Positions 27,610 to 37,149 of a stretch of DNA of 64,000 nt are shown here, one piece after another (position 1 is the first letter of the stretch; each line of letters opens with the position of its first letter). A program made the translations under genes and the position numbers. Source of the stretch: Bartonella sp. 220B (GTDB taxonomy: Bacteria; Pseudomonadota; Alphaproteobacteria; Rhizobiales; Rhizobiaceae); assembly GCF_026930205.1 (NCBI RefSeq), contig NZ_JANHOI010000003.1:1-64000 (forward strand), given 5' to 3'. The notes under the pieces are model-generated. The model made no database searches and was not told the origin of the DNA. It saw only the letters and a list, made by a program, of their open reading frames with translations.

Positions 27610-29379
27610 ATGCTCCATGACACACCACTCATTACAACTATCGTTGCAGGTTTATGTTTAGCATTTCTTTTAGGAATGGTTGCTAGCCGTTTGCGTATTT
27701 CACCACTTGTGGGGTACTTGTTAGCAGGTGTTATTGTAGGGCCCAATACAGGCGGCTTTAAAATAGATTCTGTTATTATCAACCAACTTGCTGAAATTGG
27801 TGTGATTTTGCTGATGTTTGGTGTAGGGCTCCATTTTTCATTAAAAGATCTTTTATCTGTAAAAGCTATTGCTATCCCTGCTGCCATTGCACAGATGGCA
27901 TTTTCTACTTTTCTAGGCTTGTGTCTTGGTCTGATCATGGGATGGGGATTTGGCGGCAGTCTAGTCTTCGGTTTAGCTTTATCAATAGCAAGTACTGTTA
28001 TCCTCCTGCGTGCTTTGCAAGAACGCCATCTTATTGAAACAGAAAAAGGACGCATTGCGGTTGGTTGGTTGATTATTGAAGATTTAGCGATGGTTCTTAT
28101 ACTCGTTCTCATACCATCACTAGCAAATATCCTTGGCAATACAAAAAAAGAAGCGGTTGATCCTCTTGTTCAATGGTTAGATTTAAGTATTGGGGGAATT
28201 TTTTGTCTCACCATCTTGAAAGTTCTCATCTTTATCGCCCTTATGCTTGTTATTGGACGGCGTGTTATCCCATGGTTATTAAAAGTGAGTGCACAATCGG
28301 GGTCACGAGAATTATTTCGTCTTAGCGTTTTTGCGATTGCACTAGGTGTAGCATTTGGAGCAGCCCATTTATTTGGTGTTTCTCTTTCTCTTGGTGCTTT
28401 TTTTGCAGGCATGGTTATGAGTGAATCAGAATTAAGTCATCGTGCAGCGGAAGAATCCTTACCACTACGAGACGCATTTTCTGTTCTCTTCTTTGTTTCT
28501 GTAGGCATGTTATTTGATCCAGGAAAACTATTCACCCATTTTTTTCCTCTTTTAGCAACGCTCTCCATTATTATATTAGGAAAATCTGTTGTTGCATTTT
28601 TCATCGTTAAAGCTTTTCGCTATTCTAACACAACAGCCTTGACCATTTCTGCAAGCCTTGCCCAAATCGGAGAATTTTCTTTTATCCTTGCAGGTTTAAG
28701 TTTGAGTTTAGGACTTTTAAACAACGACGCCCATGATTTAATCCTTGGAGGTGCGATTCTTTCTATTTTGCTCAATCCTCTTGTTTTTATTGCCTGTGAT
28801 AAAATTAAAAAACGTCTAGAACATTTGCCTATGAATTTACAAGATACACAAAAAATCAGTGATGTTGATCCGCAAGATTCTGACCAAGATTTTTTACCAA
28901 CAACTTTAACAAACCATATTGTGATTATTGGCTACGAACGTATTGGTAAATCTGTTGCATTATCCTTAAAAAACAGAGGTGAACCTATAGTGATTGTTGA
29001 AGAATCAAAACGCCTCGCTGATAAAGCAATTGCAGACGGGTTCGAGGTCATTTGCGGTAATATTATTCAACAAGAAATAATGAACGCCGCAAATATGAGT
29101 GCTGCATATAAAGTTGTTATTACAATGCGAAGTACCATTGAAGTAGGAGAATGTATAGTGAATATACGTGATATGAAGAAAGATATTCAGATAATCACGC
29201 ATGCATTATCCGATGTAGAAACAACTTATCTCATTGATTTAGGTGCAAATGTTGTAGTAACGGATGATGAGGAAATTGCCAATGGTATTATCGAGCATAT
29301 AGAGGAACAAAGATCTGTCAAAAATATGCACAATCATGAACTAAATTTAAGAAAACATGAAATGGGTAAAGAAGCGTGA
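27610..29379 (+). CDS. CPA2 cation:proton antiporter with RCK domain (KefB/YbaL-like)
   Basis: The 589-residue membrane protein has a sodium/hydrogen exchanger domain of about twelve helices (residues about 1-395). Typical segments are SPLVGYLLAGVIVGPNTGG and SLGAFFAGMVMSESELSHRA. A cytoplasmic TrkA-N/RCK nucleotide-binding domain follows, starting at HIVIIGYERIGKSVA. This is the layout of YbaL and Kef potassium-efflux systems. Sodium or potassium specificity cannot be read from sequence. The stop overlaps the start of the next gene by four bases, so the two are coupled. Confidence 0.88.
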   Translation: MLHDTPLITTIVAGLCLAFLLGMVASRLRISPLVGYLLAGVIVGPNTGGFKIDSVIINQLAEIGVILLMFGVGLHFSLKDLLSVKAIAIPAAIAQMAFSTFLGLCLGLIMGWGFGGSLVFGLALSIASTVILLRALQERHLIETEKGRIAVGWLIIEDLAMVLILVLIPSLANILGNTKKEAVDPLVQWLDLSIGGIFCLTILKVLIFIALMLVIGRRVIPWLLKVSAQSGSRELFRLSVFAIALGVAFGAAHLFGVSLSLGAFFAGMVMSESELSHRAAEESLPLRDAFSVLFFVSVGMLFDPGKLFTHFFPLLATLSIIILGKSVVAFFIVKAFRYSNTTALTISASLAQIGEFSFILAGLSLSLGLLNNDAHDLILGGAILSILLNPLVFIACDKIKKRLEHLPMNLQDTQKISDVDPQDSDQDFLPTTLTNHIVIIGYERIGKSVALSLKNRGEPIVIVEESKRLADKAIADGFEVICGNIIQQEIMNAANMSAAYKVVITMRSTIEVGECIVNIRDMKKDIQIITHALSDVETTYLIDLGANVVVTDDEEIANGIIEHIEEQRSVKNMHNHELNLRKHEMGKEA

Positions 29380-30329
29380 AAATAAAGCAATTTATATGGC
29401 CATTTGTTGGCATCCTAGCAATGCTGATTTCTATCCGCATTCTTTATGTGAAACTTTCGGCCATTTCTTTTGGTGATGTACTGGAACGCTTGAGTAATTT
29501 AAATGCACAAGACTGGTTGTTAGCCTGTTTGTGCTCTCTTCTAGCTTATGCTGCTCTTGCCGGATATGACCGAATTGCCTTGCAACATCTGGGCCATAAA
29601 ATTTCTTGGATTTTTATCGCTATATGTTCGTTTACTACTTATGCACTTTCGCATAATATCGGCGCTTCCGTTTTTTCTGGTGCAGTTGTACGTTATCGTG
29701 CCTATAAAATGAAAGGATTAAATGGAACAGAAATCGCAATATTGGTAGGTTTTTGTTCTTTTACTTTTGTGATAGGTACAATCTTACTTTTTGGAATTGT
29801 TTTGATTCTGAAACCTGAAATTATTACTCTCATTCATGATGAGCTTCCTAAATGGCTTGGAACAACAATTGGGTTAATTCTGCTTAGCTGTATAGCACTT
29901 TATACTTTTGGCAGCTGGCTTCAATTAAAACCGTTACACTTGAGTAAAAAAATTCAGCTTTCTTACCCGCAACTGAAGATTGTCATTCAACAGCTTCTCA
30001 TTAGCCCTCTAGAACTTTTAGGAGCAGCAGGAATTATATACGCTGTCCTCCCGCATAATACAGATATTCATTTTATTTCTGTGCTCGGTGTTTTTCTCGC
30101 ATCTTTCACGATAACTCTTCTTTCCAATGCCCCTGCTGGAGGGATTGGTGTTTTGGAAGCTTTATTCATAACAGGTATGCCCAGTATAAATCCAACGGAT
30201 GTTATTGTAGCACTTATTGTCTTTAGAATGCTTTATTTGATTATACCACTCATCATTTCATTATTTGTCGTAGCAATTTTTGAAACGCAACAATATTGGA
30301 AACAGAGCCCCAAAGCACCACCTAAATAA
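29376..30329 (+). CDS. YbhN/UPF0104 (lysylphosphatidylglycerol synthase TM) family membrane protein
   Basis: The 317-residue protein has about eight membrane helices and the family segments SHNIGASVFSGAVVRYRAYK and SNAPAGGIGVLEALFITGMP. It matches the membrane half of MprF-like proteins (YbhN/AglD group) without a synthase domain. Members are thought to move or modify lipids, but no reaction can be assigned here. It starts with GTG inside the stop codon region of the antiporter gene (GTGA overlap), implying co-expression. Confidence 0.8.
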   Translation: MKIKQFIWPFVGILAMLISIRILYVKLSAISFGDVLERLSNLNAQDWLLACLCSLLAYAALAGYDRIALQHLGHKISWIFIAICSFTTYALSHNIGASVFSGAVVRYRAYKMKGLNGTEIAILVGFCSFTFVIGTILLFGIVLILKPEIITLIHDELPKWLGTTIGLILLSCIALYTFGSWLQLKPLHLSKKIQLSYPQLKIVIQQLLISPLELLGAAGIIYAVLPHNTDIHFISVLGVFLASFTITLLSNAPAGGIGVLEALFITGMPSINPTDVIVALIVFRMLYLIIPLIISLFVVAIFETQQYWKQSPKAPPK

Positions 30330-30586
30330 ATAAAGGGAAATCATGCCTTTCTTTTTCGTGTACGTGTAATAACAACAACTACACAGAATTTAATTTTGTG
30401 TATCAATCAAGTTGCTATCTTTTTGATATTATAATTCTTCTTCAAAGAATCATTCATAAATCCACCAAATGAATCTCTGTATAGAAAAACAACTTCTTCT
30501 GTAACTATTCAAATTGATCATTGCTATTTTATAATAGAAAGTGTTTTTCTATCACCTTACTTATAAAGTAATGCGCTTTTTTCTTG

Positions 30587-32140
30587 TCATACAAGTGGAG
30601 AAATAAGAATTTTAGATAAATTCCGGCGATCCATTTCGATGACTTTAAAACACAAACCATCAGCTTCAAAGCTTTCCCCCTCATTCGGCAAATGACCAAA
30701 CCGCCAAAGCATAAATCCTGCCAAAGTCGTATAACGATCTGCTTCATCAACAAGATTACGCCCCAGATAACTACTTAGACGACGGATATCAGCATATCCT
30801 TCAACAAGAAGGCTCCCATTTTCAAGTTGTTCAGCTATCATAGGTTCTTCATCATCATCAGGAAAATCACCAGCAATAGCTTCAAGAATATCTGTTGGTG
30901 TTGCAATTCCTTCAAAAGATCCATGTTCATCAACAATAATTGCAAGCTGGATTGAAGAATGACGTAATTGCTCCATCAATCGCAAAACACTTGTATTTTC
31001 GTGAACGACGAGGGGTTCCCGCATAGCTTTTTTCCAATTGATTTTTTTGCCCTCAGCCAAGTTTAAAAGAAGATCTTTTGTCAAAGCAACACCAACAAAT
31101 TCATCTACTTTTTCACGTGCTAAAATTAAGCGACTATGTTTAACTTGTTGCAGTTCTTCACGCATTTCATTCTCATCGCTGTTTAAATCTAACCACTCAA
31201 TTTCATTGCGTGGCGACATAATAGAACGAACAGGACGATCAGCCAAATCGAGAACACCACGAATCATTTCCTTTTCTTCTGGTCTAAATAATTCAGAAGC
31301 TGCGGCCTGTTCAGCAATAACATCTACAGTCTCACCAAAATTTCCGTCTTTGTTTCCCCCACCTAAGAGTCTCAAAACAGCATCAGCTGTTCGACCACGC
31401 AGATCATTTGTTGTAATCATCTTCTCACGATTACGACGCCCAATTTGATTAAAAGCTTCAATGAGAACGGAAAAACCAATAGCAGCATACAAATATCCTT
31501 TTGGAATATGAAAGCCAAATCCTTCAACAATGAGGGTAAAGCCTATCATCATCAAAAAGCCAAGACAAAGAATGACTATAGTGGAATGACGATTAATAAA
31601 ACGCATAAGCACGCCAGATCCACACATCATCACCCCCATAGCAGCAATAACTGCTATATACATAACCACTGCCTGTTCTTTGACAATCATACCTGTTGCA
31701 GTAATAATACTATCTAGAGAAAAAACAGCATCCAGCACCACGATTTGAACAATGACCTGCCAAAAAACCGCATAAGCAATGCCTGTTTTTCTTTCATGCG
31801 ACACTCCTTCTAATCTTTCATGTAATTCTAGCGTTGCCTTTGCCAGTAAAAAACCCCCACCACCAATTAAAATAAGACTATGCCAACTAAAAACAAAAGA
31901 TGAGAATGAAAAAATGATCGTATCAAAATTCATCACCCATCCAATAACCGTGAGAAGAAAAAGCCGCATAACTAATGCTAAAGTGAGACCTATCAATCGT
32001 GCACGATCACGCAAATGCAGTGGCAATTTTTCAGCTAAAATCGCAATAAAGATGAGGTTATCTATTCCTAAAACAATTTCAAGAAAAACCAACGTGACCA
32101 AGCCAAACCACGCATGGGGATCAGTGATCCAATCCATCAT
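30587..32140 (-). CDS. TerC-family membrane protein with CBS and CorC/HlyC domains
   Basis: The 517-residue protein has an N-terminal TerC domain with about seven helices and conserved acidic motifs in the membrane (EIVLGIDNLIFI, residues 21-32, and LDAVFSLDSII). A pair of CBS domains (about residues 300-420, MSPRNEIEWLDL and IVDEHGSFEGIATPTD) and a C-terminal CorC/HlyC transporter-associated domain follow. This is the YoaE/YegH layout; the family is linked to metal (manganese) export and envelope integrity. The start ATG-ATG follows AGGGTGA. Substrate is not known. Confidence 0.87.
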   Translation of the reverse strand: MMDWITDPHAWFGLVTLVFLEIVLGIDNLIFIAILAEKLPLHLRDRARLIGLTLALVMRLFLLTVIGWVMNFDTIIFSFSSFVFSWHSLILIGGGGFLLAKATLELHERLEGVSHERKTGIAYAVFWQVIVQIVVLDAVFSLDSIITATGMIVKEQAVVMYIAVIAAMGVMMCGSGVLMRFINRHSTIVILCLGFLMMIGFTLIVEGFGFHIPKGYLYAAIGFSVLIEAFNQIGRRNREKMITTNDLRGRTADAVLRLLGGGNKDGNFGETVDVIAEQAAASELFRPEEKEMIRGVLDLADRPVRSIMSPRNEIEWLDLNSDENEMREELQQVKHSRLILAREKVDEFVGVALTKDLLLNLAEGKKINWKKAMREPLVVHENTSVLRLMEQLRHSSIQLAIIVDEHGSFEGIATPTDILEAIAGDFPDDDEEPMIAEQLENGSLLVEGYADIRRLSSYLGRNLVDEADRYTTLAGFMLWRFGHLPNEGESFEADGLCFKVIEMDRRNLSKILISPLV

Positions 32141-32593
32141 AGTTCACCCTTTAAAAACCTAAAAGTGCACAATTGATAAAACAGATTCATGAGCTTTCAT
32201 TCGCACAATTGATCAAGAAAATTGAGTGCAAAAAAATTGCGTTAGCAGAAAGAAACACACTTCCTAGACGCGCGCAGTTACTGATAAAATTTACAAAATA
32301 GTACAACAGCCTACACTTCTTACAATCACAAGAAGGCTCTTCTGAATTTTTCTCGGGCATTACGCTCGATGATCCTCCAACTATAGTCCCATAATAATCA
32401 GAACATTTATTTACAGGGCCTTTTATAATGGGTCTATTTTGATCTAAGATCAAGAGGTCTGTATCATATTTTTAATTGTATAACCAATCTCGTTATAAAC
32501 GAGAGCATTTTCAGATAAAAAACAAGAAAATCATCTAGACTTCCTTTCTTAGGAACGTTATAGAATTGTTATTCTTATCTTTCAAGAAGCATT
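32141..32593. other. Intergenic region before tRNA-Lys
   Basis: This region should hold the promoter for the leftward TerC-family gene and for tRNA-Lys. An 88-codon open frame (32187-32453, minus) starts with TTG, lacks a ribosome binding site and is probably not a gene. I see nothing else. Confidence 0.5.
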
Positions 32594-32669
<76 letters not shown>

Positions 32670-32858
32670 TACGCTTTTAAGATTCATGTAACTTATTGAT
32701 TTTCCATATACTTTTTAAAGGTGTGGGGTGCATAAATAAAAGTGAGGGAATAGGATTTTCAGATCATGTTTCTACAACGGGGGATTTTTTCTTTTCTCTT
32801 TGTAGATTGTCAGCGGGTTTTGTATATTTTGACACGAGGTTTTGTACCAATTTATTTT

Positions 32859-32919
32859 TCAAAGGTTTTTAAAGAGGCTCTCAAAGGGTCTTCAAAGATC
32901 TTTCAAAAGTTATTTAAAG
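32859..32919. repeat. Helically phased TYAAAR array
   Basis: The hexamer T(C/T)AAAG, once TCAAAA, recurs six times at 32859, 32869, 32881, 32892, 32903 and 32914, about 11 bases apart. Spacing close to one DNA turn suggests a bent segment or a decayed short tandem repeat. It lies inside a 64-codon open frame (32766-32960) that lacks a ribosome binding site. The rest of the gap from 32670 to 33029 is otherwise featureless. Confidence 0.5.
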
Positions 32920-33029
32920 TCTCTTTCATGAATCTTTTTAAAACGTACAATTTGAAATGATCAACTCCTTAGAAGAAGCTCTCCATTAAGACCACATGAA
33001 ATACTCGTTATCATGATAAATGCATATTC

Positions 33030-34181
33030 TCACTGAGATTTTTTGAGAGTTTCTTCTAAAAAACACACTGCAAACAAATAAACAGATAAATAAATACCCA
33101 AAATATAAACTAATGACAAAAAACCAAATATATTCACCATATACGCACTAAGGTAAAAAAATACCAATAAGCTAAGCCTCCCAACAGTTGACAAGAAAGA
33201 TTCATATGTGTCCCTGAGATTATCGCTAATGCTATCATGCAGGACAACTTCTACACGAAGGGATGTGTACTTAATTAAATAAAAAATCATACAGACTAAA
33301 AGAACAGCAATTTCTTTTCTTGGATCAAAGAAAGCAGCTGTAAAAATCATAGAAGCTGAAAGAAACAGCAATAAAACAAAATTCATCCTCTCACTCAGTT
33401 TTGTAAAGAGGAAACTTGCCAATAACTGAGAAAACAATATAAGAGAAAATATCACACCAAGATAAAAATAAGTAACATGAATATCATAATCTTTAAATAT
33501 CCACTGCCAATACTGCGAAAATATATTGAAAAAAATAAGCGAAAAATAAAAACATAGAGAGATATAAGGAACTTTAACAAAAAGAGAGAACATCTCTCTT
33601 GCGTCAGAAATTAAAGAATTGGCTTTTCTTAACTTTTGCTCTCCTTTGAGATCATCCAAAAAAAATAAACCAAATATTGTTGTTATCATCATTAAAAATG
33701 CCGAGATATACCATATATATTGACGAGAGTAATCGGCAAAATATGCACCTATCAAACTAAATATAAACATGCCAATGTAATTATATTGAGAGCTTGAACC
33801 AAGTACTTTTTTAGTAGATGTAAGTTTTGTTTTCGCATATTGAACAAGTAAAGCATTATAGGCACCAGCAATCAATGTAAGTGATAATGCATTAAAAAAT
33901 TCTGCCAAAAGAAAACCATTAAAGCTTGTAGAAACTCCCATGAGAAATAGCCATGTGGCTGCAAAAGCTGCCGCTAAAATGATAGATAATTTATAACTTT
34001 TTCTATCTGCAAAATATCCAAGAGGAATATCTGTCACCATCATAATAAAAGCTTGAAATGACTTAATGATACCTATATCGATAAGAGTTAACCCTTTCTC
34101 AAACATATAAAATACAATAAAGGCACCTGTTAAAATTCTTATACCGTTAAATAAAAATCCAAACGCTAATATACTCGTCAT
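33030..34181 (-). CDS. MFS transporter
   Basis: The 383-residue protein has about 11-12 membrane helices and the MFS loop signature between helices 2 and 3, reading PLGYFADRKSYKLS. This places it in the major facilitator superfamily, drug/sugar-porter-like, substrate unknown. The ATG follows GGGGA. It is Phe- and Ile-rich and more AT-biased than the housekeeping genes around it. It lies 360 bases from tRNA-Lys and beside a decayed gene, which hints at horizontal acquisition. It appears intact. Confidence 0.82.
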   Translation of the reverse strand: MTSILAFGFLFNGIRILTGAFIVFYMFEKGLTLIDIGIIKSFQAFIMMVTDIPLGYFADRKSYKLSIILAAAFAATWLFLMGVSTSFNGFLLAEFFNALSLTLIAGAYNALLVQYAKTKLTSTKKVLGSSSQYNYIGMFIFSLIGAYFADYSRQYIWYISAFLMMITTIFGLFFLDDLKGEQKLRKANSLISDAREMFSLFVKVPYISLCFYFSLIFFNIFSQYWQWIFKDYDIHVTYFYLGVIFSLILFSQLLASFLFTKLSERMNFVLLLFLSASMIFTAAFFDPRKEIAVLLVCMIFYLIKYTSLRVEVVLHDSISDNLRDTYESFLSTVGRLSLLVFFYLSAYMVNIFGFLSLVYILGIYLSVYLFAVCFLEETLKKSQ

Positions 34182-34355
34182 TTATTCCCCAATAACGCCG
34201 ATAAAGTAATCAATACATCACTTTAATATAAAAATTTATCTTTTATTACAAATATGGCAACAGCCGCTATACAGATCTCCAATCCTAACCATTTGATATC
34301 CGGAAAAATGCCGGAAAAATGAATGAATAATGTCCTTATCATAATTTGACATTTA

Positions 34356-34560
34356 TCAAAACCAGTTAATTGTATGATATGTGCCATAAAAGCATGGACA
34401 ATCCAATTCTAGGCCTTCATCGGCTTGTCCGTATAAATCTGGATAAATAATACGCAATTCATCGCCAACGATTTCTTACAAAAAAAGATTTTCAGAAACT
34501 GCTAGCAGCATTCTCTTTATTACCTTGCACCATAATGGCATCAATTTGGCCATAATTTAA
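34356..34560 (-). pseudogene. Decayed gene remnant in two frames
   Basis: Reading leftward, one frame gives a protein-like piece (NYGQIDAIMVQGNKENAAS) ending in a stop. A second frame from 34466 to the TGA at 34356 gives 36 codons (GDELRIIYPDLYGQADEGLE and onward). The two fit together as one coding sequence broken by a frameshift. Family not recognised. The rest of 34182-34683 has no gene. Confidence 0.4.
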
Positions 34561-34683
34561 AATCTCAAAAATAGCATATGTAAACACTCAATTTCTGAAG
34601 AATTCTTTTTTATGAAATGAAAAATACTTTTCACAAAAAAGATATATCCTATATATACATAAAATAACTGTGGAGATATTTTT

Positions 34684-35328
34684 ATGTTAAATTTACAAAC
34701 TGCTTCAATGATACCTAATTCTTCTATGGTTAAAATGTTAAGACGATTTTCAATCGCTCTTTTTTTAGTATTTTTAATACCATTTTTAAGTGGCTGTGGA
34801 TTTAATACAATACCAACAAATGAAGAAAAAGCACATGCGGCATGGAGTGAAGTTCTGAACCAGTACCAACGTCGTGCAGATCTCATTCCTAATCTTGTAG
34901 AAACTGTCAAAGCTTATGCTGCGCATGAACAAGCTGTTTTTACAAATGTTATTGAAGCACGTGCCAAAGCAACACAAATCAACATTAATGCTGATATGTT
35001 GAATAATCCAGAGATAATGAAGCAATATCTCAACAATCAAGCCAATTTATCAAGCGCACTTTCACGTCTTATGGCTGTTGTCGAAAACTATCCTGATCTT
35101 AAAGCAAATCAGAATTTTCTTGCTCTGCAATCGCAATTAGAAGGCACTGAAAATCGGATTTCTGTTGCACGGCGTGATTATATCGAAACCGTACGCATCT
35201 ACAATACGGCTCTCAAGACAATGCCAACAATGCTTTGGGCAAAACTATGGTTTCGTGATGCTAAGCCTATGCCAACATTTACGATTGACACCAATAACCA
35301 ACAAGCACCGCAGGTCCATTTTAATTAA
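34684..35328 (+). CDS. lemA: LemA family lipoprotein
   Basis: The 214-residue protein has an N-terminal helix with a lipobox (FLSGCGF), then the LemA four-helix domain with the signature WSEVLNQYQRRADLIPNLVE. LemA proteins are membrane-anchored and of unclear function, and usually sit beside TPM-domain genes, as here. The ATG at 34684 has GGAG at a good distance, although it leaves about 30 residues before the signal helix; an ATG at 34729 or 34738 is also possible. Its stop overlaps the next start (TAATG). Confidence 0.88.
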   Translation: MLNLQTASMIPNSSMVKMLRRFSIALFLVFLIPFLSGCGFNTIPTNEEKAHAAWSEVLNQYQRRADLIPNLVETVKAYAAHEQAVFTNVIEARAKATQININADMLNNPEIMKQYLNNQANLSSALSRLMAVVENYPDLKANQNFLALQSQLEGTENRISVARRDYIETVRIYNTALKTMPTMLWAKLWFRDAKPMPTFTIDTNNQQAPQVHFN

Positions 35329-36179
35329 TGAAATCGTTTCGACATCCTATACAACGCAGTGTTCCCCCATGCTTATGGGCTTTTTTAAGCGCTCTCTGTT
35401 TGGTTGTCGCATTGGGAAGTGTCACTTACGCGCAGATTAAGTTTCCTTCGCTAACAGGCTATGTTAACGATTTAGCGCATTTGCTCGATAATGCAACAAA
35501 ACAAAATCTAACAGAAAAACTAGCGGAACTCGAAGAGAAAACAGGAGATCAGATTGTTATTATCACTCTTCCTACTCTTTCAGGAAACGATATAGAGACC
35601 TATAGCAATGCTCTTTTCCGCACATGGGGATTAGGCCAAAAACAGCTTAATAACGGTGTATTATTGGTCATTGCGCCAAATGAACGCGAAATGCGTATTG
35701 AAGTGGGATATGGTTTGGAAGGCGTGCTAACAGATGCTCTTTCTTCAGTTATCATTAATAGCTTTGTTCTTCCCAATTTTCGTGAAGGAAATTATCAAAA
35801 AGGTGTTATTGAAGCAGTTCATGCAATTATCAACATTCTTACAGAAAGTGATTCTGAATTTTCTTTTAGAATGAGAGAAAAAGCTAAAATTGTCGAAGCG
35901 CAACGAAAACAAGCCGAAAAAGAACAAATGATAGCCAATACAATCATATTTTTAATTCTTTTTATTGTGTTTGGTTTGCCTATTCTCGCAATGATTTTTG
36001 GAAAAAAAGTAGGACCACAGAAATATCTCTGGATGGGGATCGTCTTCACACCTTGGTTTCTTAACTTAAGAGCCGGTGGTAGATATCCTCCTGGAAGATT
36101 TGGTGGCCCTTCAGGAGGAGGAGGTTTCAGGGGTGGTGGTGGCTCATCTGGTGGTGGTGGTGCAACAGGAAGATGGTAA
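35328..36179 (+). CDS. TPM-domain protein (YgcG-like)
   Basis: The 283-residue protein has an N-terminal signal helix and then a TPM domain (about residues 38-160), with TGYVNDLAHLLDNATKQ and the motif REMRIEVGYGLEGVLTDA. A linker with a membrane helix (IFLILFIVFGLPILAMIFG) follows, and the tail is Gly-rich (GGPSGGGGFRGGGGSSG). TPM proteins are found in the envelope and are often encoded next to lemA, with roles proposed in membrane protein repair or respiration. It is coupled to lemA by a one-base overlap. Confidence 0.87.
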   Translation: MKSFRHPIQRSVPPCLWAFLSALCLVVALGSVTYAQIKFPSLTGYVNDLAHLLDNATKQNLTEKLAELEEKTGDQIVIITLPTLSGNDIETYSNALFRTWGLGQKQLNNGVLLVIAPNEREMRIEVGYGLEGVLTDALSSVIINSFVLPNFREGNYQKGVIEAVHAIINILTESDSEFSFRMREKAKIVEAQRKQAEKEQMIANTIIFLILFIVFGLPILAMIFGKKVGPQKYLWMGIVFTPWFLNLRAGGRYPPGRFGGPSGGGGFRGGGGSSGGGGATGRW

Positions 36180-36328
36180 AACGCGTGTCACTTCTAAACA
36201 GAGTGTATTTTCTTTAAAATGAAATTTATTGCTGTATAATCTTCATTGTAATAAAAAATTCTATATTCTACTCTGCAATTCTTTTACTGATTATAACAAG
36301 AACGCGAACATCAACGTAAATATTGCTC

Positions 36329-37066
36329 ATGAAATATGAATTAAAACATATTAATCGTAACCACTTACCGCATCACTTTAAAACACGCCCTGGAAGTCCA
36401 CCAGTTGAATGGAAAATAAGTCATAACTTGGTCGAATATCCTGAAGCACTGTGTTATATGCAAAAGCGTGTAGAAGATATTCTTGAAAAAAACGCCCGTG
36501 AACAGGTTTGGCTTCTTGAACATCCTTCACTTTATACAGCTGGGACAAGTGCCAATAAAAAAGATCTTTTAACACCTGATGTATTTCCTGTTTATGAAGC
36601 AGGACGTGGTGGTGAATTTACCTATCATGGTCCAGGACAACGTATTGCTTATATTATGCTTGATCTCAAACGCAGGAAACAAGACATTCGCGCTTTTATT
36701 AGCGCATTAGAAGAATGGATTATACAAACTCTTGCAAAATTTAATATAAAAGGAGAACGTCGTGAAGATCGCGTTGGAGTCTGGATTAAAAGATCCAATT
36801 TCCCATCAACACAAAACAATATTGCTTCGGAAGATAAAATTGCGGCTATTGGCATTCGAGTGCGCAAATGGGTAAGCTTTCATGGAGTCTCTATTAATAT
36901 TCATCCTAATTTAGCGCATTATGCAGGAATTATTCCCTGTGGAATTACAAAACATGGCGTAACCAGCTTTCTTGATTTAGGTGTTCCTGTAACAATGGAT
37001 GATATTGATATTGCTCTACAACAAGCATTTGAACAAATTTTCGGTCCAACAATTGATGTTTCCTAA
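36329..37066 (+). CDS. lipB: Octanoyl-[ACP]:protein octanoyltransferase
   Basis: This enzyme moves octanoate from acyl carrier protein to the E2 subunits of 2-oxoacid dehydrogenases, the first step of lipoate synthesis. The 245-residue product has [20 protein letters not shown], the catalytic lysine in [13 protein letters not shown] and the active-site cysteine in GIIPCGI. The ATG at 36329 is used; a TTG two codons upstream is in frame but unlikely. It appears to be a single-gene unit between the TPM gene and parE. Confidence 0.95.
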   Translation: MKYELKHINRNHLPHHFKTRPGSPPVEWKISHNLVEYPEALCYMQKRVEDILEKNAREQVWLLEHPSLYTAGTSANKKDLLTPDVFPVYEAGRGGEFTYHGPGQRIAYIMLDLKRRKQDIRAFISALEEWIIQTLAKFNIKGERREDRVGVWIKRSNFPSTQNNIASEDKIAAIGIRVRKWVSFHGVSINIHPNLAHYAGIIPCGITKHGVTSFLDLGVPVTMDDIDIALQQAFEQIFGPTIDVS

Positions 37067-37149
37067 CTGCATTGATTTTTAAATAAAAAACAGGCATAAA
37101 ATTCATTCTAATGAATAATTTTATTTTATGAGGTGGATAATCAAACGCT

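Noticed and set aside
32187-32453. 88-codon minus-strand frame with a CxCxxC cluster
   Set aside because: It starts with TTG, has no ribosome binding site, and its second half reads like AT-rich non-coding sequence. The cysteines may be chance.
32766-32960. 64-codon plus-strand frame next to tRNA-Lys
   Set aside because: There is no ribosome binding site and the composition is driven by the phased TYAAAR repeats. It is treated as repeat sequence.
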